Shown: positions 1 to 9,576 of the stretch, piece after piece
Position numbering within the stretch: position 1 is the first letter of the stretch
Layout of the letters: each line of letters begins with the position of its first letter
Assembly (NCBI GenBank): GCA_030824495.1
Contig: JAVBXP010000021.1
Coordinates: 82,012-146,011 of the forward strand
Source of the DNA: a bacterium
GTDB taxonomy: Bacteria > Pseudomonadota > Alphaproteobacteria > Caulobacterales > Caulobacteraceae
Reading direction: 5' to 3'
Length of the DNA stretch: 64,000 bases
Program-made: the position numbers and the translations under genes
The notes under the pieces: model-generated
The model's input: only the letters and a program-made list of their open reading frames with translations
What the model was told of the DNA's origin: nothing
Databases searched by the model: none

Positions 1-1441
1 TCGCCGGCGCGGCGGCGTCCTCGAAGGCCGACTTGAGGCTGACACCTTCCATCGGAGCCTGGGCGACGCCCTTGATGGCGGCCGGCGGAACCAGCTGCAA
101 GGCGTCGAGCACGGTCGGGACCATGTCGATGATGTGGGCGTACTGGCTGCGAACCTCCCCCTTGGCCTTGATGCCTTTCGGCCAGGCGACGATGAACGGG
201 TCGGTGGCGCCGCCACGATAGGTCTCGCGTTTCCAGCGCCGGAACGGGGTGTTGCCGGCGTGGGTCCAGCCCCAGGGGAAATGGTTGAAGGTGGTGGGTC
301 CGCCGATCTCGTCGATGTGCTTGAGGCCGTCCTCAACCGTGTCGGCCACGTTGTTGAAAAACCGGCACTCGTTGACCGACCCGGTCGGCCCGCCCTCGGC
401 GCTGGAGCCGTTGTCGGAGACCAGCATGATCAGGGTGTTGTCGTACTCGCCGATCTCTTTCAGGAAGCCGATCAGCTCGCCGATATAGTGGTCGGTGTGT
501 TCGAGGAAGCCGGCGAACACCTCCATCATCCGCGCATAGAGACGCCGCTCATCGGCCGACAGGTTGCGCCAGTCCTGCACGTCCGGGTCGGGGCGCGACA
601 GCTCCGTGGTTGGCGGAATGATCTTGCGGTCTATGAGCGCCTTGAACGCCCGCTGGCGATAGGCCTCCCACCCGTCGTCGAACTTGCCCTTGTACTTGTC
701 GGCCCACTCCTTGGGGACGTGATGGGGCGAATGGCCGGCGCCGGTGGCGAAGTACATGAAGAAGGGCTTGTTCGGAGCGATCTGCTTGGCGTCGGCGACA
801 AAGGACTTGGCCTTTTCCACCAGGTCGGGCGTCAGATGATAGCCGTCCTCGGGCGTGCCTTCAGGCTCGACCTGATGATTGTCGTACATCAGGTCCGGGT
901 ACCACTGGTTGGTGTCGCCGCCGAGGAAGCCGAAATAGCGCTCGAACGCCCGGCCGAGCGGCCAGCGGTCATAGGGTCCGGCGGGGGTGTTGGTCTCCTC
1001 CGGCGACAGGTGCCACTTGCCGACGCAATAGGTGCTGAACCCCTGGTCCTTGAGGATCTCGGAGATCATGCCGTTCTCGAAGGGCATGTAGCCGTCTGAG
1101 CCTGGGAAGCCCGTCGAGCCGTTCGACAGGCAGCCCATATGGTTGGAGTGGTGGTTGCGCCCGGTCAGGATGCAGGAGCGCGACGGTGAACAGAGCGCGG
1201 TGGTGTGCATGTTGCTGAACAGCAGTCCGTCAGCGGCCAAAGCGTCGATGTTCGGGGTCGAGATCTGGCCGCCATAACAGCCGAGATGGCTGTAGCCGAC
1301 GTCGTCCAGCACAATGAATAGGACGTTGGGCGTTCCCTCCCGCGCCCGCATGGGTCGCGGCCAAGCCGGCGTCGAGACATCGGCGGTGCGCCCGATCACG
1401 CCGGTGAACCGGCCTGGGGGGTCATACTCTTGAAGGGGCAT
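1..1441 (-). CDS. Arylsulfatase / sulfatase family protein, C-terminus cut by window edge
   Basis: Minus-strand reading from CAT at 1439-1441 gives MPLQEYDPPGRFTGVIGRTADVSTPAWPRPMRAREGTPNVLFIVLDDVGYSHLGCYGG...LCSPSRSCILTGRNHHSNHMG..., with the sulfatase CxPSR motif and metal-binding DD. Not in the ORF track because it runs off the window. Confidence 0.93.
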   Translation of the reverse strand, partial: MPLQEYDPPGRFTGVIGRTADVSTPAWPRPMRAREGTPNVLFIVLDDVGYSHLGCYGGQISTPNIDALAADGLLFSNMHTTALCSPSRSCILTGRNHHSNHMGCLSNGSTGFPGSDGYMPFENGMISEILKDQGFSTYCVGKWHLSPEETNTPAGPYDRWPLGRAFERYFGFLGGDTNQWYPDLMYDNHQVEPEGTPEDGYHLTPDLVEKAKSFVADAKQIAPNKPFFMYFATGAGHSPHHVPKEWADKYKGKFDDGWEAYRQRAFKALIDRKIIPPTTELSRPDPDVQDWRNLSADERRLYARMMEVFAGFLEHTDHYIGELIGFLKEIGEYDNTLIMLVSDNGSSAEGGPTGSVNECRFFNNVADTVEDGLKHIDEIGGPTTFNHFPWGWTHAGNTPFRRWKRETYRGGATDPFIVAWPKGIKAKGEVRSQYAHIIDMVPTVLDALQLVPPAAIKGVAQAPMEGVSLKSAFEDAAAPA

Positions 1442-1876
1442 TGGTCGCTCGTGAGGCTTGGCGGCCGCCGCGCCTGCCGCCAGGGCAGTGGGACAGGTGG
1501 CGGCGCCGCGCGCCATCAGTAGTATTCCGGAGGAAGTCGCCCGGTCATCCCGCATACTCTGCGGCTCGGCTAACACCCGCGAAACCCACGCTGGACACTC
1601 CCCTGACGAGTCCAGCGCCCCTTCCGCAGATCGGCGCATAGCTTGGCCTAGACCGTCACCTCGAACAGGCGCCGCATCCTTACCTCCTCGATCTGCCGAA
1701 CTGACTTCCACCAGAGCAGGCCGCGATACCGACGGCCAGCTATCGGATGCCCACGCATAGTCAGAAGATGCCAACCGCTGAACATGGGGCGCGTGCGAGG
1801 GGCGAACGACTTGGGCATGTCCTACGAACGCGCCGCATCACGCCTCGGTTCTTGGGATGGTAAACCGGCTTGCCCA

Positions 1877-2542
1877 TCAGGCCTTCAGTTTGATTTTCCG
1901 CTCGATCTGGACTGACGCCTTCTCGGCCTTCTTTCGCTGTTCAAACACCTTGCGCATGTGGAGCAGATCACGTTCGCTCAGCCTGCCCTCCGCCGCCACG
2001 AACTGCTCCTGCTCTTCTTCGCGGATGTGATGCAGGTACTCCTCCTTGAGCCCCGCGAACCTTCGCAGCCAGCCCGGCGAGGACATGTCACGTGCGGCAA
2101 GGTCGGCGAGCATGTCATCGATCTCTTTGTGCTCAGCGATGGCATGCCGGGCGAAGTCCGTGGTCGCAGGGTCGCGTAGGACGCTGGACCAAAGGGCCTG
2201 TTCTTCCGCGGCGGCATGAGCCTTCAGTTCGTGAACGAGCTCATCGAAGAGCTTGCGGCGGTCGGCCGACGCGCCCTGCGTCTCTTCGATCATCGCCAGC
2301 AGCGCGCGATGGCGGTCATGATCCTCGACCAGACGGCCAAAGACATCAGGGTCGCCACGGAACTTGGTCTTCGGCGTACTGCCGATGCGCGCCGTCAGGT
2401 CAGGCGCGATCGCCTTGGCCTTGGCGATCGCCGCCGCTTTGGCTTCGGCTTCCGAACCGCTTGCGTTCGACTGGGGCATGCTCGCATCCTTTGCGACTTC
2501 ACCCTGAAAGCTGGGCCCTAAGGCTACGTCGGTGGAGGCCAA
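1877..2542 (-). CDS. Hemerythrin (HHE) domain-containing protein
   Basis: 221 aa ORF with spaced His/Glu residues typical of HHE cation-binding domains (EDHDRHRALL, HELKAHAAAEEQALW, AEHKEIDDML, YLHHIREEEQE). Confidence 0.82.
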   Translation of the reverse strand: MASTDVALGPSFQGEVAKDASMPQSNASGSEAEAKAAAIAKAKAIAPDLTARIGSTPKTKFRGDPDVFGRLVEDHDRHRALLAMIEETQGASADRRKLFDELVHELKAHAAAEEQALWSSVLRDPATTDFARHAIAEHKEIDDMLADLAARDMSSPGWLRRFAGLKEEYLHHIREEEQEQFVAAEGRLSERDLLHMRKVFEQRKKAEKASVQIERKIKLKA

Positions 2543-2587
2543 AAGTTCCTGAGATCGGCATGGCTGGATGGGCCTGGTGAACGGCGC

Positions 2588-2791
2588 CTAGTCCTGGAAG
2601 CTGCGGCGCTCGCGGATCGCCGGCCAATCCAGAGTGTCCACCAACTCGAGCGCATCACGCACGTCCAGGCCGACTTGCGGCACATGCATGATGACCAGGG
2701 GGCGACTCGTGACGACGTCGAGCACGGTCCAGCCGTGATCGTCCTGTCGGATATCGTAGCGTTCGATCATTCGCCCCAGGTCCATCCCCAT
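2588..2791 (-). CDS. Small hypothetical protein (67 aa)
   Basis: MGMDLGRMIERYDIRQDDHGWTVLDVVTSRPLVIMHVPQVGLDVRDALELVDTL; balanced composition, no overlapping better ORF. Confidence 0.55.
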   Translation of the reverse strand: MGMDLGRMIERYDIRQDDHGWTVLDVVTSRPLVIMHVPQVGLDVRDALELVDTLDWPAIRERRSFQD

Positions 2792-3004
2792 TGGGGCTCT
2801 AGTTAGGCGGAGCGCCGATTCTGTCCATCAGGCGGAACCCCGACGTTACGGTCTGTGACCACCTAGTTCGTGAGACTTCGATGAGCGGCCGAACCATGCA
2901 GAGCACGGCGATCGTCAGGGAGCGAAGCCAAGGTTGGTCTCTTGAAAGGGGAAAGCCGATCTCACCCCAATCCGGAGAGCGGACATCGGCCGCCTCCTCC
3001 GAAG

Positions 3005-3081
3005 TGGTAGCTGGAGGCGGGATCGAACCGCCGACCTGTGGGTTATGAATCCACCGCTCTAACCATCTGAGCTATCCAGCC
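3005..3081 (-). tRNA. tRNA-Met (CAT), CCA encoded
   Basis: Reverse complement GGCTGGATAGCTCAGATGGTTAGAGCGGTGGATTCATAACCCACAGGTCGGCGGTTCGATCCCGCCTCCAGCTACCA; cloverleaf arms, GGTTCGA T-loop, anticodon CAT. Confidence 0.93.
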
Positions 3082-3177
3082 GCCGGACCTTTCGGCGAGG
3101 CGCGGTTTATAGGGGGGCTTTTTCTGATCTTCAAGCGGCTTGGGTGCGGCGCAAAGCCCGGCTAGGTTCTGACCGGC

Positions 3178-4206
3178 ATGAGCGTCCTCCATCTCCTCGG
3201 AACAGCCGGCGAAGGCGGCGCGGAAACCTACTTCCTGGATCTGGTCGCGGCCCTTGCCGACGACGGGGTCGGGCAGGTCGCCGCGATCCGCGCCAACGCC
3301 AATCGCGAGGCCGCCCTGGCCCGCATCGACGTGCCGTCGGGGGTCTTCCGATTCGGCGGTCCCATCGACATTCTCACCAAGCCCAAGCTGAAGAACTTCG
3401 CGCAGAAGCACGATGTGAAGCTGGCCTTGGCCTGGATGAACCGCGCCGCGCGCCACACGCCCAGCGGCCCCTGGGCGCGCATCGGACGGCTCGGCGGCTA
3501 CTACAATCTCAAATACTATAAGGGGTTCGACCATCTGGTCGCCAACACTGAGGACATCGCCGACTGGGTGGTGAGCCAGGGTTGGCCGGCCGGCAAGGTG
3601 CGCCACATCCCCAACTTCGCCGACGCTCCGCCCGACGTTGCGCCGGCTGACCGAGCGTCGCTGAACACCCCTGAGGACGTGCCTTTGCTGCTGGCTATGG
3701 GCCGGCTGCATGAGTCGAAGGCCCACGACGTATCTCTGGCGGCCCTCGCCAAGATCCCCGAGGCGCACCTGTGGATCGCCGGCGTCGGCGGTCAGGAAAC
3801 CAAGCTTCGGGCCATGGCCGGCGCCCTTGGCGTAAGCGAGCGCGTGCGATTCCTGGGTTGGCGAACAGACCCCTCGGCGCTCTATCGCGCGGCCGACATT
3901 TGCGTTTTCCCATCGCGATACGAGCCATTGGGCAATGTCGTCATCCAATCCTGGGCCCACGGACTGCCGGTTATCGCCGCCGCCAGCCAAGGTCCCTCGG
4001 CGCTGATTCGCGATGGGCAGGACGGATTGCTGGTTCCCATCGACGATGCTGAGGCCCTCGCCGAGGCCGTCAATCGCCTGATAGCCGACCCGATGCTGTG
4101 CATCCGCATGGTCCAGAACGCCGCCGAACGCGTCGAGGCCGAGTTCTCGGCCGCCGCCGTCGTCGCCCAATGGCGTGAACTGTTCGCCGATTTCGGAGCC
4201 GAGTAA
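3178..4206 (+). CDS. Glycosyltransferase (group 1 / GT4-like)
   Basis: GT-B C-terminal motifs: LLAMGRLHESKAHDVSLAALA, FLGWRTDPSALYRAADICVFPSRYEPLGNVVIQSWAHGLPVIA. Confidence 0.9.
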   Translation: MSVLHLLGTAGEGGAETYFLDLVAALADDGVGQVAAIRANANREAALARIDVPSGVFRFGGPIDILTKPKLKNFAQKHDVKLALAWMNRAARHTPSGPWARIGRLGGYYNLKYYKGFDHLVANTEDIADWVVSQGWPAGKVRHIPNFADAPPDVAPADRASLNTPEDVPLLLAMGRLHESKAHDVSLAALAKIPEAHLWIAGVGGQETKLRAMAGALGVSERVRFLGWRTDPSALYRAADICVFPSRYEPLGNVVIQSWAHGLPVIAAASQGPSALIRDGQDGLLVPIDDAEALAEAVNRLIADPMLCIRMVQNAAERVEAEFSAAAVVAQWRELFADFGAE

Positions 4207-5888
4207 TGTGCGGCATCGCTGGCGTCATCGGACCGGGCGGCTCAGCCCGGCCCATGATCGAGGCCCTCACCCACCGTGGCCCCAACGGGGTCTTCGTCGA
4301 AGAGGCGCCGGGTCGTTCACTCGCCCATGCCCGGCTGTCAATCATCGACCTGGAGGGCGGTTGGCAACCGCTGCACGCCGCGGGCTGCACCGTCATCGGC
4401 AACGGCGAGATCTACAACTATGTCGAGCTGGCTCAGGAATTCGGCCTGGCCGACCAACTTGCGACCGGCTCGGATTTCGAACCGCTGCTGCACATCTACG
4501 CCCAGGAAGGACCTGCCGCCTTCCAGCGTCTGCGCGGCATGTACGCCTTTTGCCTGATTGGCGCCGATGGGCGGACCTGGCTGGTTCGCGATCCCTTCGG
4601 GATCAAGCCGCTCTATGTGTTGGAGTATGAAGGCGCGGTCGCCTTCGCCTCCGAGCCCCGCGCCTTCTTGGCCGCCGGCCTGATCGCGCCGGAGCTTTCG
4701 GAGGATCGCGCGCGCGAATTGCTGGCGTTCAACTACACCCTGACCGACGAGACGATCTTCAAGGGCCTGCGCCGGCTGGAGCCCGGCGAGATCGTCGAGG
4801 TGGCGGGCGGCAACCTGGTCCCTCACGGCGTTCGCCCTGCTGTTCCGGCAAGGACCGCGCGTGGCGGCGATGAAGCCGCCCTGCTTTCGCAGCTGGATAA
4901 GGTTCTGGAAAACAGCGTCGCGGTCCATCAGCGCTCTGACGTTCCCTATGGCCTGTTCCTCTCCGGCGGCATCGACTCCGCCACCATCGCAACCCTGATG
5001 TCGCGGTTGAACGAACGGCCGGTCACCGCCTTCACCTGCGGGTTCGACGCTCCCGGTGCGCGCGACGAACGCGCCCAGGCCGAGCGGGTCGCCAAGGCCC
5101 TGAACCTCGACTGGCGCGAGACGACCTTCGGCGAGGAGGATTTCTGGCGGATCCTGCCCCAGGTCGCCTGGGCCATGGACGACCCGACCGCCGACTATGC
5201 GAGCCTGCCGACCTACAAATTGGCGGAGGCCGCCAAGGGGACCCTGACCGTGGTGCTGACCGGCGAAGGCGGCGACGAGCTGTTCGGCGGCTATGGCCGC
5301 TACCGCCGCGCCCTGCGTCCCGCCTGGCTCGGCGGCCGGGCGGCCGAACCGCGTGCAGACGCCGCGATCGTAGGCCGTTGGCGCCGGCAGGCCGCGCCCC
5401 CGCAAGGCCTGACCCGCCTGCAACAGGCCCAGTGGTCCGACATCGCCACCTGGCTGCCCAACGATCTGCTGACGAAGCTTGATCGCTGCCTGATGGCGCA
5501 TGGACTGGAGGGCCGCACCCCGTTCCTGGACGCTCAGGTGGCCGAGTTCGCCTTCCCCCTGCCCGACCGCTTCAAGGTGCGCGGGCGCTATGGGAAATGG
5601 CTGCTGCGCAAGTGGCTGGAGCAAGCCTGCCCGGCAGCCGAGCCCTGGGCGCGCAAGCAAGGCTTCACCGTGCCTGTGGACGCCTGGATTGAGCCCCGCG
5701 CCGGCGAGATCGGCCGACGTATCGGTCAGGTGGCCGCCGTCCGGCAGGTGCTTGGCTCGGACGCCGCCGCGGGCGTTTTCGCGACGCCGGGCGCGGCGCG
5801 CTGGCCGCTGTTGTTCTTCGCCGTGTGGTCCCTGATCCATCTTGAAGGCGCGTCTCCCGACGAGGCGCTCGACGCCGTCGCCGGCTGA
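4206..5888 (+). CDS. asnB: Asparagine synthase (glutamine-hydrolysing)
   Basis: MCGIAGV N-terminus (catalytic Cys2), NGEIYNY, SGGIDS PP-loop, LTGEGGDELFGGY. Start overlaps stop of upstream glycosyltransferase (TAATG). Confidence 0.93.
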   Translation: MCGIAGVIGPGGSARPMIEALTHRGPNGVFVEEAPGRSLAHARLSIIDLEGGWQPLHAAGCTVIGNGEIYNYVELAQEFGLADQLATGSDFEPLLHIYAQEGPAAFQRLRGMYAFCLIGADGRTWLVRDPFGIKPLYVLEYEGAVAFASEPRAFLAAGLIAPELSEDRARELLAFNYTLTDETIFKGLRRLEPGEIVEVAGGNLVPHGVRPAVPARTARGGDEAALLSQLDKVLENSVAVHQRSDVPYGLFLSGGIDSATIATLMSRLNERPVTAFTCGFDAPGARDERAQAERVAKALNLDWRETTFGEEDFWRILPQVAWAMDDPTADYASLPTYKLAEAAKGTLTVVLTGEGGDELFGGYGRYRRALRPAWLGGRAAEPRADAAIVGRWRRQAAPPQGLTRLQQAQWSDIATWLPNDLLTKLDRCLMAHGLEGRTPFLDAQVAEFAFPLPDRFKVRGRYGKWLLRKWLEQACPAAEPWARKQGFTVPVDAWIEPRAGEIGRRIGQVAAVRQVLGSDAAAGVFATPGAARWPLLFFAVWSLIHLEGASPDEALDAVAG

Positions 5889-5970
5889 TCAGCGCAACCC
5901 TCGTCGTTCGGACTGGTTATCGAGACCGGTCCACCCTACCTGCCATTGAAGCTTCACCCTGGAGACACCG

Positions 5971-7194
5971 ATGCGCCGCCTCTTGCTCACCACCGCCCTA
6001 GCGACCCTGGTCGCAGCCTGCAGCGGCGGCGACGGCCAAGCCGCGGCCCAAGGCGGCGCGCCGCTGGAAACCAAGCCGGCCAACGCACCGGATCAAAAAC
6101 CGGCCTTCGCGGGCCAGACCCGGGCGCCGGCGGTGAACTCCAACGTCGCCTATGAGGTTCAGACCGTCGCCGAGGGACTGAACAAGCCATGGGGCCTCGC
6201 ATTCCTGCCGGACGGCCGTCTGCTGATCACCGAGAAGTCGAGCGGCCAGCTCCGCATCCTCGGGACAGATGGCAAGCTGTCGGCGCCGGTCGCCGGCCTG
6301 CCGCCTGTCGATGGCCGCAACCAGGGCGGCCTGCTCGGCCTCGCCGTCGATCCGAAATTCGCCCAGAACGGCCTGATCTATTGGAGCTATTCCGAGCCGC
6401 AGGCTGAAGGCGCCAACAACACAGGCGTGGCGCGCGGCAAGCTGGTGGATGGCAAGGTCGAGAACGTCCAGGTCATCTTCCACCAGACGCCGTCGCTCGC
6501 CTCCACCCTGCACTTTGGCGGCCGACTGGTTTTCGCCAAGGACGGAACCCTGTTCGTCACCACCGGCGAGCGCTCGATCTTGCCCGGCCGGGTCCAGGCA
6601 CAGCAGCTGGACGGCACACTGGGCAAGGTGGTCCGCATCAACGCCGACGGCTCGATTCCCAAGGACAACCCCTTCGTCGGCAAGCCTGGTGTGAAGCCCG
6701 AGATCTGGTCCTACGGTCACCGCAACATTCAGTCCGCCGTCATCGATCCGAAGACCGGCAAGCTGTGGGAAGTCGAGCACGGCGCGCGCGGCGGCGACGA
6801 ACTGAACCAGCCGGAAAAGGGCAAGAACTACGGCTGGCCGACCATCACCTATGGCGTGGAGTATTCCGGCAAACCGATCGGCGAGGGCCTGACCGCCAAG
6901 GACGGGCTGGAACAGCCGGTCTACTACTGGGACCCGGTGATCGGGCCGTCAGGCATGGCCTTCTATGACGCGGGCCTGTTCCCGGCCTGGAAGGACAGCG
7001 TGTTCGTCGGCTCGCTAGCTCAGAAGCACCTGACCCGCCTGGTGATGAAGAACGGCAAGGTGGTCGGCGAGGAGCGCCTGCTGGTCGACCAGAACGAGCG
7101 CATCCGCGACGTCATCGTCGGCCCCGACGGCGCGCTCTATGTGGCGACCGACAACGAAAAGGGCCGCGTGCTGAAGATCGTCCCGAAGGGATAA
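5971..7194 (+). CDS. PQQ-dependent sugar (soluble aldose) dehydrogenase, lipoprotein
   Basis: Lipobox [65 protein letters not shown] motifs of the YliI/Asd family. Confidence 0.92.
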   Translation: MRRLLLTTALATLVAACSGGDGQAAAQGGAPLETKPANAPDQKPAFAGQTRAPAVNSNVAYEVQTVAEGLNKPWGLAFLPDGRLLITEKSSGQLRILGTDGKLSAPVAGLPPVDGRNQGGLLGLAVDPKFAQNGLIYWSYSEPQAEGANNTGVARGKLVDGKVENVQVIFHQTPSLASTLHFGGRLVFAKDGTLFVTTGERSILPGRVQAQQLDGTLGKVVRINADGSIPKDNPFVGKPGVKPEIWSYGHRNIQSAVIDPKTGKLWEVEHGARGGDELNQPEKGKNYGWPTITYGVEYSGKPIGEGLTAKDGLEQPVYYWDPVIGPSGMAFYDAGLFPAWKDSVFVGSLAQKHLTRLVMKNGKVVGEERLLVDQNERIRDVIVGPDGALYVATDNEKGRVLKIVPKG

Positions 7195-7213
7195 CCGCCC
7201 ACGACCGCCACTA

Positions 7214-7327
7214 TCGTCATCCTCCGGTCTCGCGAAGCGAGATCCGGGGGACCCAAGCGGCCTATCTAGTTCGGAAACCCCGTTTGGGTCCCCCGGATCA
7301 GCCTACGGCTGCCCGGAGGATGACGAG
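7214..7327. repeat. Intergenic palindromic (REP-like) element
   Basis: tcgtcatcctccgg ... cccggaggatgacga outer inverted repeat and gatccgggggaccca ... tgggtcccccggatc inner inverted repeat between convergent genes. Confidence 0.75.
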
Positions 7328-7335
7328 CGATAATT

Positions 7336-8448
7336 CTAAAGCCCCAAACGCCCAGCCACCTCTTCGCCGATCGCCAGCGAGGATGTCAGGCCGGGGCTCT
7401 CAATCCCAAACAAAGTGACGAGACCGGTCATGCCGTGCGCTTGCGGTCCGTCGATGCGGAAATCAGGCTGCGGCTCGCCGGGGCCATGCAGCTTGGGCCG
7501 GATGCCAGCATAGTCAGGCGCCAATGCGCGATCGGGCAGGCCGGGCCAGAATTTGCGGATATAGCTGTAAAACTCGCCCGCACGGGCCGGATCGACGCTG
7601 TAGTCGATCTCATCCACAAACTGTAGATCCGGGCCGAACACCGCCTGGCCCCCAAGATCGCGTCGATAGTGCGTGCCCAATGCGCCTGGGATCGGCGGCG
7701 GATAGATCAGGCGCGCGAAAGGCGCCCTGCCGCTCAGCCGGAAATAGACGCCCTTGCCGTAGTGGAGCGGCGGAATGGTTTCCTTCGGGAACCCCTCGAT
7801 CTCCGCGGCGACGGCCTGGGCGGACAGCCCCGGCGCAGTCACTAGAATTCGAGCGGTCAATGTAGTTGGCTCGGCGCCGCCGGCGCGAATTGAGAAACCG
7901 CCGCCGTCCAGAGGGGTCGCGCCCTCGAACGGCGTGGAGGTCACCACCGCCCCGCCGGCCGCCTCGATCTCGCCCTGCAGCGCCAGCATGTAGCCGTGAC
8001 TGTCGAACACCCCGCTCTGCGGCGAGATCAGCGCCCCTTCGCAGGCGAGCTCAGGCTCCAGGGCCAGGGCCTGCGCCTTGGTCAAATGCGCCATGCCCTC
8101 GACGTCGTTAGTCCGAGCCTGTTCGAGAATGCCGTCCAGTCGTCCGACTTCCTCAGCGTTGGTCGCCACCACCAGCTTGCCGCAGCGGTCGTAGGCGACC
8201 TTATGACTGTCGAGGAAGGCGTAGAGCGCGCGGCGCCCGGCCACGCAGAGCCGGGCCTTCAAAGAGCCGGTGGGATAGTAGAGCCCGCCATGGATCACCT
8301 CGGAGTTTCGCGCCGAAACGCCCTCTCCGATGATCGGCCCGGACTCGAGCACAGCCACCACCAGGCCGCGCTTCGATAGCGCATACCCACAGGCGAGGCC
8401 GACAGCCCCTGCCCCCACTACAACCGCGTCGAAATCAAAATCCGCCAT
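7336..8448 (-). CDS. FAD-dependent oxidoreductase (L-2-hydroxyglutarate oxidase-like, DAO family)
   Basis: FDAVVVGAGAVGLACGYALSKRGLVVAVLES dinucleotide fold; SARNSEVIHGGLYYPTGSLKARLCVAGR; start reset to internal ATG at 8448. Confidence 0.9.
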   Translation of the reverse strand: MADFDFDAVVVGAGAVGLACGYALSKRGLVVAVLESGPIIGEGVSARNSEVIHGGLYYPTGSLKARLCVAGRRALYAFLDSHKVAYDRCGKLVVATNAEEVGRLDGILEQARTNDVEGMAHLTKAQALALEPELACEGALISPQSGVFDSHGYMLALQGEIEAAGGAVVTSTPFEGATPLDGGGFSIRAGGAEPTTLTARILVTAPGLSAQAVAAEIEGFPKETIPPLHYGKGVYFRLSGRAPFARLIYPPPIPGALGTHYRRDLGGQAVFGPDLQFVDEIDYSVDPARAGEFYSYIRKFWPGLPDRALAPDYAGIRPKLHGPGEPQPDFRIDGPQAHGMTGLVTLFGIESPGLTSSLAIGEEVAGRLGL

Positions 8449-8585
8449 GCCTCTGGCGTAGCTGAACGACACCGGTCTGCAAACCGCCAGACGGCCTCGA
8501 CGGGACCTTGGCAAAAACGTTCCACCTTTGTTCTTGACTTGCCCGGTTGGCCCGATTTGATCCGTGCGGGGCCGGGGCAAGGAAC

Positions 8586-9506
8586 ATGAGCGACACGACA
8601 AACTTGGTGCTGTTCGCCATCCTGGCCAATTTCGCCTACATGGCGGCCCTAGCGCTGGTCGCTATCGGCCTGGGAACATTGATCGCTCGACGGCGAGAGC
8701 GCTTTTTGCTGCGGAAGCGACGTGAGACCGCGTCTAGTGATGGCGCGCGAATCCGCAGTCGAATAACGCGAATGGCGCGGCCGACGCTGCTGATGACCCC
8801 GACAAAGCAGCCCAGCTTCTCGAAAATGGGTGGGCGGCCGGAACTTCCCGAGGGCCAAGCTTGGCCATTCGGCGACAAGCTCCCCCTTTCCTTCCTGACA
8901 CAGATCGATCTCGCCGAAGCGCGCGCGGCCGGCGGTCCAGACTGGCTGCCCGAGGATGGACGGCTCTACGCATTCTATGACGAGCCGCGCATGGACTGCG
9001 CTGACCTTGTGCGCGTCATCCATAGTCGCGAACCCGCGGGCGAGCCCGCGCCCTATCCGTACGAGGTTTCGCCCAAGCTTCGCTTTACTGCACGGCCAAT
9101 TGCGTTTCTGCGGCTTCAGTCCGTCCCCAGCCTTGACTGGCTCGGCGTCGACGTCCGCGAACTGGATGACAACATCGACCTTGATGAACTCGCCAACCTG
9201 CCGAATGAGCCGTTTGGCGATGAGCTCCAGCACCGGGTCGGCGGCTATCCCTCCGAAATCCAGGAGGAACAGATGGCCCTCACCTGCGAGCGGATCCGCC
9301 GCGGCCGGCACCCATACGAGGACGAGGAACCAACCCAGGCGATGCAGCGCGCCTCAAAGGCCTGGCGACTATTGCTGCAGATCGACTCCGACCCGGGCCT
9401 CAAGATGAACTGGGGCGACGGCGGGATGCTCTACGTCTTTATTCGCGAGCAGGACGCACGAAAGGGCGACTTCTCCCAGACCGTGACGATCACCCAGACC
9501 TACTGA
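8586..9506 (+). CDS. DUF1963 (YwqG-like) protein with N-terminal TM segment
   Basis: GGRPELPEGQAWPFGDKLPLSFLTQIDLAEA and GGMLYVFIREQD are typical of DUF1963; start reset to ATG 8586 (MSDTTNLVLFAIL). Confidence 0.82.
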   Translation: MSDTTNLVLFAILANFAYMAALALVAIGLGTLIARRRERFLLRKRRETASSDGARIRSRITRMARPTLLMTPTKQPSFSKMGGRPELPEGQAWPFGDKLPLSFLTQIDLAEARAAGGPDWLPEDGRLYAFYDEPRMDCADLVRVIHSREPAGEPAPYPYEVSPKLRFTARPIAFLRLQSVPSLDWLGVDVRELDDNIDLDELANLPNEPFGDELQHRVGGYPSEIQEEQMALTCERIRRGRHPYEDEEPTQAMQRASKAWRLLLQIDSDPGLKMNWGDGGMLYVFIREQDARKGDFSQTVTITQTY

Positions 9507-9576
9507 GGCGGTATGCAAACCGGCAGCGCCCGCCTAGCTTGACCATAATCATAAGAACGACGCGGGGAGACGACGG

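Noticed and set aside
134-1099. 321-aa plus-strand ORF
   Set aside because: Antisense shadow of the arylsulfatase, whose minus-strand reading has clear catalytic motifs; GC-rich codon bias produces long antisense ORFs.
1442-1876. Possible gene in ORF 1458-1760
   Set aside because: No RBS or domain-like sequence and overlapping alternatives in other frames; treated as intergenic or decayed sequence.
3043-4170. 375-aa minus-strand ORF ending GGWIAQMVRAVDS
   Set aside because: Antisense to the glycosyltransferase, and its N-terminus is translated from the tRNA-Met gene.
4338-5840. 500-aa minus-strand ORF
   Set aside because: Antisense shadow of asnB; no recognisable motifs and Gly/Gln/Arg-rich composition.
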